DNA from: JAOUJD01 sp963811265
GTDB lineage: Bacteria > Pseudomonadota > Gammaproteobacteria > Burkholderiales > Burkholderiaceae_F
Assembly (NCBI GenBank): GCA_963811265.1
Contig: CAWEQS010000024.1
Location: forward strand, 65,249 to 129,248
Reading direction: 5' to 3'
DNA length: 64,000 nucleotides
The notes under the pieces were generated by a model. That model was not told the origin of the DNA. It was given only the letters and a program-made list of their open reading frames with translations, and searched no databases. Position numbers and translations under genes: made by a program. Numbering within the stretch: position 1 is the first letter of the stretch; every line of letters begins with the position of its first letter. Shown here piece by piece: positions 8,235 to 16,570 of the stretch.

Positions 8235-8876
8235 TTGAACTATCCGCACCCCATCCTGGCTCGCGAGGGCTGGCCGTTCATCGCGGCCGCGCTCGCCGTG
8301 GCCATCATCGTCTGGGCCGTGGCCGGCTTCGCCTGGTCGGTGCCGCTCTGGCTGGTCGCGGTCTTCGTCATCCAGTTCTTCCGCGATCCGCCGCGCGCGG
8401 TGCCGACCCAGCCGAACGCGGTGCTGTCGCCGGCCGACGGCCGCATCGTCAAGGTCGAGAAGGTGCACGACCCGATGACGGAGCGCGACACGCTGCTGAT
8501 CAGCGTGTTCATGAACGTGTTCAACGTCCACAGCAACCGCGCGCCGGTCGACGGCACCGTCGAGCGCATCCAGTACAGCGCCGGCAAGTTCGTCAATGCG
8601 GACCTCGACAAGGCCTCGAGCGAGAACGAGCGCAACGCGATGGTGGTGCGGCTCGCGGACGGGGAGCGCATCGCCGTCGTGCAGGTCGCCGGCCTGATCG
8701 CGCGCCGCATCCTCTGTTACGCAACGGTCGGGCAGCGACTCGCGCGCGGGGAGCGCTACGGCTTCATCCGCTTCGGTTCGCGCGTCGACGTGTACCTGCC
8801 GCTGGCCGCGCGCCCGAAGGTTGCCGTCGGTGACATCGTGCACGCCACCACCACCATCCTGGCAGAACTCGCATGA
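8235..8876 (+). CDS. psd: Phosphatidylserine decarboxylase proenzyme (short form)
   Basis: Decarboxylates phosphatidylserine to phosphatidylethanolamine at the inner membrane; it self-cleaves to make a pyruvoyl group. The N-terminal membrane part WPFIAAALAVAIIVWAVAGF is followed by the conserved SPADGRIV and NVFNVHSNRAPVDG. The C-terminal RFGSRVDVYLP carries the Gly-Ser cleavage site where the pyruvoyl forms. Start: TTG at 8235 gives MNYPHPILAREGW, the usual start of this family, with AGGGA 8 bases ahead; TTG 8229 is the alternative. It overlaps pssA by four bases, pairing the enzyme that makes phosphatidylserine with the one that consumes it. Confidence 0.94.
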   Translation: MNYPHPILAREGWPFIAAALAVAIIVWAVAGFAWSVPLWLVAVFVIQFFRDPPRAVPTQPNAVLSPADGRIVKVEKVHDPMTERDTLLISVFMNVFNVHSNRAPVDGTVERIQYSAGKFVNADLDKASSENERNAMVVRLADGERIAVVQVAGLIARRILCYATVGQRLARGERYGFIRFGSRVDVYLPLAARPKVAVGDIVHATTTILAELA

Positions 8877-9748
8877 GATTCCGTCGCCGCAAGGCGCGTC
8901 CCTTCGGCCTGCCCCCAGCGGCTCCGGTCGCGGTGGAGGCCCCGCCGACCGCGCGGCGTCGTGGCATCTACCTGCTGCCCAACCTGTTCACGATGGCGGC
9001 GCTGTTCTCGGGCTTCTTCGCGATCGTCCAGGCGATGGGCAATCGTTTCGAACTGGCCGCCATCGCGATCTTCGCGGCAATGGTGCTCGACGGCATGGAC
9101 GGCCGGGTGGCGCGGCTCACGAACACGCAGAGCGCGTTCGGGGAGCAGTTCGACTCCCTGTCGGACATGACCTCGTTCGGCGTCGCGCCGGCGCTGGTCA
9201 TGTACGAATGGATCCTGAAGGACCTGGGCCGGTGGGGCTGGGCGGCGGCTTTCGTCTACTGCGCGGGGGCGGCGCTGCGACTCGCGCGCTTCAATGCCAA
9301 CCTGGGCGTGGTCGACAAGCGCTTCTTCCAGGGACTGCCGAGCCCGGCCTCGGCCGCGCTGATCGCCGGCTTCGTCTGGCTGGCGATCGACAACAAGTTC
9401 CCGATCCGCGAGGCGTGGCTTCCATGGGTCGCATTCGCGCTCACCGTCTATGCCGGATTCACGATGGTGTCGAGCGCGCCGTTCTACAGCGGCAAGAGCT
9501 TCCACGTCGGTCGCAGCGTTCCTTTCTGGGTCCTCGTCGCGCTGATCGCGCTGATCTTCGTCGTGTCGTCGGATCCCCCGATCGCGCTGTTCACGCTGTT
9601 CTGCGCGTACGCGTTCTCGGGCTACGTCTACTGGGCGTGGCGCTGGTTCCGCGGCGAGGCCGAATCCGGCGAAACCGGCGCCGGCCGAGCCGCCGAAGGC
9701 GTCCTGACGCGGGCGCGCGGTTGTTGCGCTCCGCATTTCCGCCTATAG
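8873..9748 (+). CDS. pssA: CDP-diacylglycerol--serine O-phosphatidyltransferase
   Basis: Makes phosphatidylserine from CDP-diacylglycerol and serine; an integral inner-membrane CDP-alcohol phosphatidyltransferase (291 residues). The full signature DGxxAR(x8)GxxxDxxxD is present (DGRVAR ... GEQFDSLSD, about residues 80-100). It is followed by hydrophobic segments (VFYCAGAALRLARF-like, LIAGFVWLAI, FWVLVALIALIFVV, LFTLFCAYAF). The ATG overlaps the psd stop. The last 28 bases of the gene also contain the candidate leuA promoter. Confidence 0.95.
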   Translation: MRFRRRKARPFGLPPAAPVAVEAPPTARRRGIYLLPNLFTMAALFSGFFAIVQAMGNRFELAAIAIFAAMVLDGMDGRVARLTNTQSAFGEQFDSLSDMTSFGVAPALVMYEWILKDLGRWGWAAAFVYCAGAALRLARFNANLGVVDKRFFQGLPSPASAALIAGFVWLAIDNKFPIREAWLPWVAFALTVYAGFTMVSSAPFYSGKSFHVGRSVPFWVLVALIALIFVVSSDPPIALFTLFCAYAFSGYVYWAWRWFRGEAESGETGAGRAAEGVLTRARGCCAPHFRL

Positions 9749-9749
9749 T
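9721..9749 (+). promoter_or_regulatory. Candidate promoter of the leuA leader
   Basis: TTGTTG (9721-9726) and TATAGT (9744-9749) are separated by exactly 17 bases; the -10 matches the consensus at five of six positions. Transcription would start near 9756, only about three bases before the ATG of the leader peptide, so that peptide would be leaderless or nearly so. The promoter lies over the 3' end of pssA. Confidence 0.55.
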
Positions 9750-9758
9750 CCGGCGCTC

Positions 9759-9848
9759 ATGCATCGCCTCTTCGTCACCGCAATCCTTCCGTGCACGCCG
9801 GCCCATCCGGGCCTGCTGCTGCACCTGCTGCGCCCCGCGCGCAGCTGA
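9759..9848 (+). CDS. Leucine-rich leader peptide of leuA (attenuator peptide)
   Basis: A 29-codon frame, ATG 9759 to TGA 9846-9848. Seven of the 29 residues are Leu; residues 18-25 read GLLLHLLR, encoded by five CTG codons in a run of six. It has no Shine-Dalgarno, which fits the promoter ending about 10 bases upstream. Placement directly ahead of leuA, overlap of the Leu codons with the left arm of a hairpin, and competing hairpins downstream are what a transcription-attenuation leader needs. Ribosome stalling at CTG when Leu-tRNA is scarce is inferred. It could be a chance frame, but the Leu run in front of a leucine biosynthesis gene argues against that. Confidence 0.6.
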   Translation: MHRLFVTAILPCTPAHPGLLLHLLRPARS

Positions 9849-9913
9849 CCCCCGACCCACAATTCGAGCCGTGCCGCTGCCAGAGCCAGGAGCCTGGCAG
9901 ACGAGGACGTTTT
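9827..9913 (+). promoter_or_regulatory. Attenuator-like alternative hairpins upstream of leuA
   Basis: Hairpin 1:2 is GCTGCGC (9827-9833) with GCGCAGC (9839-9845); its left arm overlaps the end of the Leu codon run. Hairpin 3:4 is CTGCCAG (9877-9883) with CTGGCAG (9894-9900). Segment 2 can instead pair with segment 3 (GCAGC 9841-9845 with GCTGC 9876-9880), which would block 3:4. A short T-run (9910-9913) follows 9 bases after hairpin 3:4, so intrinsic termination would be weak; Rho or RBS occlusion are alternatives. Confidence 0.45.
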
Positions 9914-9931
9914 CCGCACCCTGGAGCCACC

Positions 9932-11482
9932 ATGACCGACCGCCTCATCATTTTCGACACCACGCTGCGCGACGGCGAACAGAGCCCCGGCGCCTCGATG
10001 ACGAAGGAAGAGAAGCTTCGCATCGCCAAGCAGCTGGAGCGACTGCGCGTCGACGTCATCGAGGCCGGGTTCGCGGCGTCGTCCAACGGCGACTTCGAGG
10101 CGGTGCGTTCGATCGCGGGCGCGGTGAAGGATTCGATCGTGTGCTCGCTGGCCCGCGCCAATGACCGCGACATCGCGCGCGCCGCCGAAGCGCTCGAGCC
10201 GGCGAAGACCCGGCGCATCCACACCTTCATCGCGACCTCGCCGCTGCACATGGAGAAGAAGCTGCGCATGACGCCGGACCAGGTGTTCGAGCAGGCGAAG
10301 CTCGCCGTGCGCTTCGCGCGCCAGTTCACCGATGACGTCGAGTTCTCGCCCGAGGACGGCTACCGCTCGGAGCCGGACTTCCTCTGCCGGGTGCTCGAGG
10401 CCGTGATCGCCGAGGGCGCGACCACCATCAACATCCCGGACACGGTCGGCTACGCCGTCCCGGAGCTGTACGGCAAGTTCCTGCGCGACCTGCGCACCCG
10501 GATTCCCAACTCGGACAGGGCGGTCTGGAGCGTGCACTGCCACAACGATCTCGGGATGGCGGTCGCCAACTCGCTCGCCGGCGTGATGATCGGCGGCGCG
10601 CGCCAGGTCGAGTGCACCGTCAACGGCCTCGGCGAGCGCGCAGGCAACTGCTCGCTCGAGGAGGTCGTGATGGCGGTGCGCACGCGCCGCGACTTCTTCG
10701 GTCTCGACGTCGGGATCGACACCACGCAGATCGTCCCCGCGTCGAAGCTCGTGTCCGGCATCACCGGGTTCCCGGTGCAGCCCAACAAGGCGGTCGTCGG
10801 CGCCAACGCGTTCGCCCACGCCTCGGGGATTCACCAGGACGGCGTGCTGAAGGCGCGCGACACCTACGAGATCATGCGGGCCGAGGACGTCGGGTGGCAC
10901 GCCAACAAGATCGTGCTGGGCAAGCTGTCGGGCCGCAACGCGTTCAAGCAGCGCGTCCTGGAGCTCGGCATCCCGGTCGAAGGCGAGGGCGAGATCAACG
11001 CCGCGTTCGCACGCTTCAAGGAACTCGCGGATCGCAAGGCGGAGATCTTCGACGAGGACATCCAGGCACTGTTCTCCGACGAGGCCGTGACGCCGCACGA
11101 CGAGCACTTCAAGCTGGTCTCGATGTCGCAGCATTCCGAGACGGGCGAGCGCCCGCACGCGGCCATCGTGATGTCGGTCGGGCACCAGGAGCTGCACGCC
11201 GAGGCCGAGGGCAACGGCCCGGTCGACGCCACGCTCAAGGCGATCGAAAGCCAGGTGAAGAGCGGCTCCGAACTGCTGCTCTACTCGGTGAACGCGATCA
11301 CGACGGGCACCGAGTCGCAGGGCGAGGTCACGGTCCGGCTGGCGCGGGCGGGGCGCATCGTCAACGGCGTCGGCGCCGACCCCGACATCATCGCCGCGTC
11401 GGCCAAGGCCTACCTGAACGCGCTGAACAAGCTGTACACGACGACGGAACGTCTGAACCCGCAGACGTCGACCACGCCTTGA
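9932..11482 (+). CDS. leuA: 2-Isopropylmalate synthase
   Basis: Condenses acetyl-CoA with 2-oxoisovalerate, the committed step of leucine synthesis, and is feedback-inhibited by leucine. At 516 residues it is the usual length of the bacterial form. The catalytic TIM barrel opens with DTTLRDGEQSPGASM and has the metal-binding CHNDLGMAVANS and the NGLGERAGNCSLEE loop. A linker (about residues 325-390) leads to the C-terminal LeuA regulatory domain (GHQELHAEAEGNGPVDATLK). The ATG at 9932 follows CTGGAG. The stop overlaps the next gene by four bases. Upstream leader structures suggest attenuation by leucine. Confidence 0.96.
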   Translation: MTDRLIIFDTTLRDGEQSPGASMTKEEKLRIAKQLERLRVDVIEAGFAASSNGDFEAVRSIAGAVKDSIVCSLARANDRDIARAAEALEPAKTRRIHTFIATSPLHMEKKLRMTPDQVFEQAKLAVRFARQFTDDVEFSPEDGYRSEPDFLCRVLEAVIAEGATTINIPDTVGYAVPELYGKFLRDLRTRIPNSDRAVWSVHCHNDLGMAVANSLAGVMIGGARQVECTVNGLGERAGNCSLEEVVMAVRTRRDFFGLDVGIDTTQIVPASKLVSGITGFPVQPNKAVVGANAFAHASGIHQDGVLKARDTYEIMRAEDVGWHANKIVLGKLSGRNAFKQRVLELGIPVEGEGEINAAFARFKELADRKAEIFDEDIQALFSDEAVTPHDEHFKLVSMSQHSETGERPHAAIVMSVGHQELHAEAEGNGPVDATLKAIESQVKSGSELLLYSVNAITTGTESQGEVTVRLARAGRIVNGVGADPDIIAASAKAYLNALNKLYTTTERLNPQTSTTP

Positions 11483-12786
11483 CCGGGTCGCGGTTCGCCG
11501 GTCGCAGGCGAACCGTCGCCGCGCTGCTGGCGGCCGTCGCCTCGCCGGCGGCAACCTGGGCGCAGGACGCGGGCGCCGCGCGCGCTCCGATCCGGCTGGC
11601 GATGATCGAAGCGTTCTCCGGACCCTTCGCCAACACCGGCGAGGCGGTCGCGCGCAACCTGGTCTTCGCGGTCGAGCGCATCAACGAGCGCGGGGGCGTG
11701 GCGTTGCCCGACGGGCGCCGCCCCCTGCAATTGCTGACGCTCGACTCGAAGGGGCAGGTCGAGGAGGCGCTCCTGATGTTCCGGCGCGCGATGGATCAGC
11801 GCGTGCGGTTCGTCCTCCAGGGCAACAGCTCCGCCGTCGCCGCCGCGCTGATCGAGGCGGTGAACCGGCACAACGAGCGGAACGCTGACCAGCGCGCGCT
11901 GTTCCTGAACTACTCGGCCGTCGATCCCGCGTTGACCAACGAGCGGTGCAGCCCGTGGCACTTCCGTTTCGACGCGCACGTCGAGATGCGGATGGCGGCG
12001 CTGGTCGAGGCGCTGGCCGAGGATCGCTCGGTCCGGCGCATCTACCTGCTGAACCAGGACTACAGCTTCGGCCGCGAGGTCGCCGATAACGCGCGCCGCA
12101 TGATCGCCGGGCGCCTTCCCAACGCACAGATCGTCGGCGAGGAGCTGCACCCGGTCGGCCGGGTCCGCGACTTCGCGCCATACGTCGGGAAGGTCAAGGC
12201 GTCGGGAGCGGACACGGTGGTCACCGGGAACTGGGGCAACGACCTGACGCTGCTGGTCAGGGCCGCGCGCGAGGCGGGGCTGGCGGCGAACTTCTACACC
12301 TTCTACGGCAACGGCCTCGGCGCCCCGGCAGCGATCGGCGAAGCGGGCGTCGGCCGCGTGCGGGCGGTCGCCGAGTGGCACCCGAACGCCCCGCCCGAGT
12401 CGATGGAGCGCGTCTACCTCGATTTCCGGCGCCGTTTCCCGGCGGCGAAGGACGACTACTTCCAGGCGCGTTCGGTCGTCATGGTTGAGATGCTGGCGCG
12501 GGCGATCGAACGGGCCGGCACCACCGAGGCGCTGGCCGTTGCCAGGGCCCTGTCGGGCATGGCCTACGGCCCGGCGGACGGCAATCCGCTCGGGGCCGTT
12601 TCGATGCGGGCAGCCGACCACCAGCTGATCGGGCCGCTGGTCGTCTCGGTGATGCAGAAGAGCGGGGCCCCGGGGGTGCCGTTCGACGTCGAGGGCAGCG
12701 GATTCGGCTTCCGGCCGGAACTCGTCGTTCGCCCCTCGGCGAGCGCCCGCGCGACGACCTGCCGCATGACCTGGCCGTCGTCCTGA
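11479..12786 (+). CDS. Periplasmic substrate-binding protein, branched-chain amino acid type
   Basis: A 435-residue type I periplasmic binding protein (Peripla_BP_6-like). A signal peptide ends at ...SPAATWAQ (about residue 26). The mature protein begins IRLAMIEAFSGPFANTGEAV, has the inter-lobe region IYLLNQDYSFGREVADNARRM and ends GFGFRPELV. The family binds branched-chain amino acids, amides or aromatic acids for ABC import; the ligand cannot be told here. The start chosen is TTG 11479, which overlaps the leuA stop (TTGA) and leaves a complete signal peptide. No permease or ATPase genes are adjacent, so partners must lie elsewhere or be shared. Confidence 0.82.
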   Translation: MTGSRFAGRRRTVAALLAAVASPAATWAQDAGAARAPIRLAMIEAFSGPFANTGEAVARNLVFAVERINERGGVALPDGRRPLQLLTLDSKGQVEEALLMFRRAMDQRVRFVLQGNSSAVAAALIEAVNRHNERNADQRALFLNYSAVDPALTNERCSPWHFRFDAHVEMRMAALVEALAEDRSVRRIYLLNQDYSFGREVADNARRMIAGRLPNAQIVGEELHPVGRVRDFAPYVGKVKASGADTVVTGNWGNDLTLLVRAAREAGLAANFYTFYGNGLGAPAAIGEAGVGRVRAVAEWHPNAPPESMERVYLDFRRRFPAAKDDYFQARSVVMVEMLARAIERAGTTEALAVARALSGMAYGPADGNPLGAVSMRAADHQLIGPLVVSVMQKSGAPGVPFDVEGSGFGFRPELVVRPSASARATTCRMTWPSS

Positions 12787-12837
12787 CGGCCCGGGTGGGC
12801 GCGGCCCCGCGGGGTCCGTCCGCCGGCGCAAAGAGGC

Positions 12838-12843
12838 TATAAT
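12838..12843 (+). promoter_or_regulatory. -10 box of the rpsO-pnp promoter
   Basis: A perfect TATAAT 62 bases before the rpsO start, in an otherwise GC-rich gap. No good -35 is seen at 17 bases, so the element is called from the -10 alone. Confidence 0.45.
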
Positions 12844-12905
12844 CGCGGGCTTTCACGGCACGGCCCATCCTTCCGTGTCCGCGTGTTCATCTGAAAGGGA
12901 AAACC

Positions 12906-13175
12906 GTGGCAGTTGCAGACATCAACAAGCAGGAAATCGTCGCCAAGTACCAGCGTGCGAAGGCGGACACCGGATCGCCGGAAGTGCAGGTCGCGCTCCT
13001 GACGGCCCGCATCAACGAACTCACCGACCACTTCAAGGCCCACGTGAAGGATCACCATTCACGCCGTGGCCTGCTGAAGATGGTCAGCCGCCGCCGCAAG
13101 CTCCTCGACTACCTGAAGGGCAAGAACCCCGAGGCGTACAAGGGGCTGATCGACAGCCTCGGACTGCGCAAGTAG
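12906..13175 (+). CDS. rpsO: 30S ribosomal protein S15
   Basis: An 89-residue primary 16S rRNA-binding protein of the small subunit platform. The family is clear from ADTGSPEVQVALLTARINEL and HSRRGLLKMVSRRRKLLDYL. GTG start with AAAGGGAAA ahead. Followed by pnp, the usual rpsO-pnp arrangement. In E. coli S15 represses its own translation through a 5' structure; no such fold was worked out here. Confidence 0.97.
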   Translation: MAVADINKQEIVAKYQRAKADTGSPEVQVALLTARINELTDHFKAHVKDHHSRRGLLKMVSRRRKLLDYLKGKNPEAYKGLIDSLGLRK

Positions 13176-13274
13176 TCGATGTCCCGGACATGAAAGCAGA
13201 CAGCCTGCGCGGAGCGATCCACGCGGGCTGCTGCCACATGTTCGCCAGAACTGCGCGCTGCGATATGGACGTAA

Positions 13275-13300
13275 GGCCCGCCGGAAGGAACAAGCGGGCC
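13275..13300 (+). promoter_or_regulatory. Hairpin in the rpsO-pnp intergenic leader
   Basis: GGCCCGC (13275-13281) pairs with GCGGGCC (13294-13300), a 7-bp stem with a 12-base loop, in the 204-base gap ahead of pnp. In E. coli the pnp leader hairpin is cut by RNase III and PNPase then autoregulates. A similar role here is inferred from position only. Confidence 0.35.
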
Positions 13301-13379
13301 GAGTCGTCGATACCGCGGCGTGCCGGGTTGCAGGTGGATGTCCACCGTGCGGCCGCGCTCAACAAGAAAGGAACGCCAA

Positions 13380-15512
13380 GTGTTCGATAAAGTGACCAAG
13401 AAATTTGCGTACGGTGCCCATACCGTCACGCTGGAAACCGGCGAGATCGCCCGCCAGGCCGGCGGCGCCGTCGTGTGCTCGATGGACGACACCGTGGTGC
13501 TGGCGACCGTGGTCGCCCGCAGGGAAGCCAAGCCGGGCCAGGACTTCTTCCCGCTGACCGTCGACTACATCGAGAAGACGTACGCCGCGGGCCGCATCCC
13601 GGGCGGCTTCTTCAAGCGCGAAGGGCGCCCGTCCGAGAAGGAAACCCTGACGTGCCGGCTGATCGACCGGCCGATCCGGCCGCTCTTCCCCGACGGCTTC
13701 TTCAACGAAGTGCAGGTGATCATCCACGTGCTGTCGGTCGATCCGGAAATCGATCCCGACGTCCCGGCGATGATCGGCGCGTCGGCCGCGCTGTCGCTGT
13801 CCGGCATCCCGTTCAAGGGCCCGATCGGCGCCGCGCGCGTCGGCTACCTCGACGGGGAGTACATCATCAACCCGACCGCCACGCAGCTGAAGGCGTCGCG
13901 GCTGAACCTCGTCGTCGCCGGCACCGAGCGTGCCGTGCTGATGGTCGAGTCCGAGGCGGACCAGTTGCCGGAAGACGTGATGCTCGGCGCCGTGATGCAC
14001 GGCCATGCCCAGATGCAGGCGGCGATCAACGCCATCCACGAGCTCGTGCGTGACGCCGGCAAGCCGGCATGGGACTGGCAGCCGGCGACCCAGAACGAGG
14101 CGCTGACCGCGAAGCTGATCCACATCGCCGGCCAGGACCTGAAGGACGCCTACCAGATCCGCAACAAGCAGGCGCGCTCCCAGAAGATCAAGGACGTCGA
14201 GGCCAAGGTCGCCGCGGCGCTCGACGCCGAGGCGGCCACCAGCGGCCAGCCGAGGCCCGACGACAATGCGATCGACGCGATCCTGTTCGACCTGCAGGCG
14301 AAGATCGTCCGCGGCCAGATCCTGAACGGCGAGCCGCGCATCGACGGCCGCGACACGCGCACGATTCGCCCGATCGAGATCCGACTCGGCGTGCTGCCGC
14401 GCACGCACGGCTCGGCGCTGTTCACGCGCGGCGAGACGCAGGCGCTGGTCACCGCCACGCTGGGCACGAAGCAGGACGAGCAGATCATCGATGCGCTCAT
14501 GGGCGAGTACCGCGAGCGCTTCATGATGCACTACAACATGCCGCCGTTCGCCACCGGTGAAACCGGCCGCGTCGGCACGCCGAAGCGCCGCGAGATCGGC
14601 CACGGCCGGTTGGCCAAACGTTCGCTGCTCGCGGTGCTGCCGAGCTACGACGACTTCCAGTACTCGCTGCGCGTCGTGTCCGAGATCACCGAGTCGAACG
14701 GCTCGTCCTCGATGGCGTCGGTCTGCGGCGGCTGCCTGGCGATGATGGATGCCGGCGTTCCGCTGAAGGCGCACGTCGCCGGCGTCGCGATGGGCCTGAT
14801 CAAGGACGGCAACAAGTTCGCCGTGCTGTCGGACATCCTCGGTGACGAGGACCACCTCGGCGACATGGACTTCAAGGTCGCCGGCACGGTCAACGGCATC
14901 ACCGCGCTGCAGATGGACATCAAGATCGAAGGCATCACGCGCGAGATCATGCAGGTCGCGCTGGCCCAGGCGAAGGAAGGCCGGATGCACATCCTGCAGA
15001 AGATGCAGGACGCGCTTGGCGCTTCGCGCGGCGAGCTGTCGGCGTTCGCGCCGCGCCTGATCAAGATGAAGATCAATCCCGAGAAGATCCGCGACGTGAT
15101 CGGCAAGGGCGGCGCGGTCATCCGCGCGCTGACCGAAGAAACCGGCACGCAGATCGACATCGAGGACGACGGCACCGTCATCATCGCCAGCGTCGACCAG
15201 GAGAAAGGCAGGGAAGCCCAGCGCCGCATCATGGAGCTGACGGCCGAGGTCGAGGTCGGCAAGGTGTACGACGGCACGGTGCTCCGCCTGCTCGACTTCG
15301 GCGCGATCGTCCAGATCCTGCCGGGCCGCGACGGCCTGCTGCACATCTCGCAGATCGCCAACGAACGCGTCAATGCGGTCGCCGATTACCTTAAGGAAGG
15401 CCAGGCGGTGAAGGTCAAGGTCATCGAGGCCGACGAGAAGGGCCGCGTCCGCCTGTCGATGAAGGCTGTTGCAGGCGAGGCGCCAGCCCAGGCCGCGCAG
15501 CAGCAACAGTAA
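13380..15512 (+). CDS. pnp: Polyribonucleotide nucleotidyltransferase (PNPase)
   Basis: Phosphorolytic 3'-to-5' exoribonuclease, trimeric, part of the RNA degradosome. The 710-residue protein has two RNase PH-type domains. The first holds FFPLTVDYIEKTYAAGRIPGG and the second RTHGSALFTRGETQALVTATLG, with active-site residues around GDEDHLGDMDFKVAGT. A helical linker joins them. The KH domain (INPEKIRDVIGKGGAVIRAL, about residues 562-581) and S1 domain (GKVYDGTVLRLLDFGAIVQ ... GLLHISQI) follow. GTG start with AAGAAAGGAA upstream. The short Ala-Gln tail is normal. Confidence 0.97.
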   Translation: MFDKVTKKFAYGAHTVTLETGEIARQAGGAVVCSMDDTVVLATVVARREAKPGQDFFPLTVDYIEKTYAAGRIPGGFFKREGRPSEKETLTCRLIDRPIRPLFPDGFFNEVQVIIHVLSVDPEIDPDVPAMIGASAALSLSGIPFKGPIGAARVGYLDGEYIINPTATQLKASRLNLVVAGTERAVLMVESEADQLPEDVMLGAVMHGHAQMQAAINAIHELVRDAGKPAWDWQPATQNEALTAKLIHIAGQDLKDAYQIRNKQARSQKIKDVEAKVAAALDAEAATSGQPRPDDNAIDAILFDLQAKIVRGQILNGEPRIDGRDTRTIRPIEIRLGVLPRTHGSALFTRGETQALVTATLGTKQDEQIIDALMGEYRERFMMHYNMPPFATGETGRVGTPKRREIGHGRLAKRSLLAVLPSYDDFQYSLRVVSEITESNGSSSMASVCGGCLAMMDAGVPLKAHVAGVAMGLIKDGNKFAVLSDILGDEDHLGDMDFKVAGTVNGITALQMDIKIEGITREIMQVALAQAKEGRMHILQKMQDALGASRGELSAFAPRLIKMKINPEKIRDVIGKGGAVIRALTEETGTQIDIEDDGTVIIASVDQEKGREAQRRIMELTAEVEVGKVYDGTVLRLLDFGAIVQILPGRDGLLHISQIANERVNAVADYLKEGQAVKVKVIEADEKGRVRLSMKAVAGEAPAQAAQQQQ

Positions 15513-15522
15513 GACCGGAACG

Positions 15523-15545
15523 AAGGGGCGCGTGCCGCGCCCCTT
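15523..15545 (+). terminator. Perfect GC-rich hairpin after pnp
   Basis: AAGGGGCGCG (15523-15532), loop TGC, and CGCGCCCCTT (15536-15545) form a 10-bp perfect stem, 11 bases after the pnp stop. No T-run follows. It probably stabilises the 3' end of the rpsO-pnp mRNA or acts with Rho; the next gene starts 10 bases later. Confidence 0.5.
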
Positions 15546-15555
15546 CCATCGCGCA

Positions 15556-16570
15556 ATGAAAGCGGTCGAGATCCTGCGGCCCGGCGGGCCGGACATGCTG
15601 CAACTTTCCGAGCGCGCGACGCCTGTCGCCGGCGCCGGGGAGGTGCTCATCCGTGTCCAGGCCGCAGGCATCAATCGCCCGGACGTGCTGCAGCGGAAGG
15701 GCGGGTATGCGCCGCCGAAGGGCGCGTCAGACCTGCCCGGCCTGGAAGTCGCCGGGTGGATCGAGAGCGGCGATCCCGGCGAAAGCGGGTTCAGGGTAGG
15801 AGATCCGGTGTGCGCGCTGGTCGCGGGTGGCGGTTACGCGGAGTACTGCGTCGCCCCGGCAGCGCAGTGCCTCCCGGTGCCCCGCGGGCTGACGTTCGCG
15901 GAAGCGGCGGCACTTCCGGAGACATTCTTCACGGTGTGGAGCAACGTGTTCGACCGCGCGGGCCTCGCGCCTGGCGAGTCGCTGCTGGTGCAGGGTGGCA
16001 CGAGCGGCATCGGCGTCGCGGCGATCCAGCTGGCAAGCGCGTTGGGCAACACCGTCTACGCCACGGCGGGCAGTGACGACAAGTGCCGTGCCTGCGTCGA
16101 ACTCGGCGCCGCGCGCGCGATCAACTACCGCACCGAAGACTTCGCGGTGGCGATCAAGGAAGCCACCGGAGGCCGTGGCGTCGACGTGATCCTCGACATG
16201 GTGGCGGGCGATTACCTGCCGCGCGAGATCGACTGCCTGGCCGACGACGGCCGCCTTGCGATCATCGCGCTGCTCGGCGGAACCAAGGCGACGCTCGACA
16301 TGTCGACGCTGCTGCGTCGTCGCCTGACCGTGACGGGATCGACGCTGCGTCCGCGTTCGGTCGCGTTCAAGGCCGCCATCGCGCAGCGACTGCGCGCCGT
16401 GGTGTGGCCGCTGATCGAGGCGGGGCGCATCAAGCCCATGCTGTTCAGGACGTTCGCTCTGGCGCGATGCTTCCGCGGCGCATGCGCTGATGGAATCGAG
16501 CCAGCACATCGGCAAGATCGTGCTCGCGGTCGGACCGTCCGCCGGCGAGCGAGTGGAGGGCAACGGATGA
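15556..16570 (+). CDS. NAD(P)H-quinone oxidoreductase, zinc-independent MDR family, frameshifted
   Basis: Quinone oxidoreductase of the PIG3/QorA type, reducing quinones with NADPH. The GroES-like N-terminal domain (MKAVEILRPGGPDMLQL ... VQAAGINRPDVLQRKG) is followed by a Rossmann domain with GGTSGIGVAAIQLA (about residues 150-163) and DVILDMVAGDY. As sequenced, the frame breaks at 16465: one extra C in GGCGCGAT. Removing it gives the expected ending ADASAAHALMESSQHIGKIV and a TGA at 16568-16570 overlapping the tpiA ATG. The repaired length is 337 residues. Without repair the frame runs on into tpiA, a false fusion. Confidence 0.85.
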
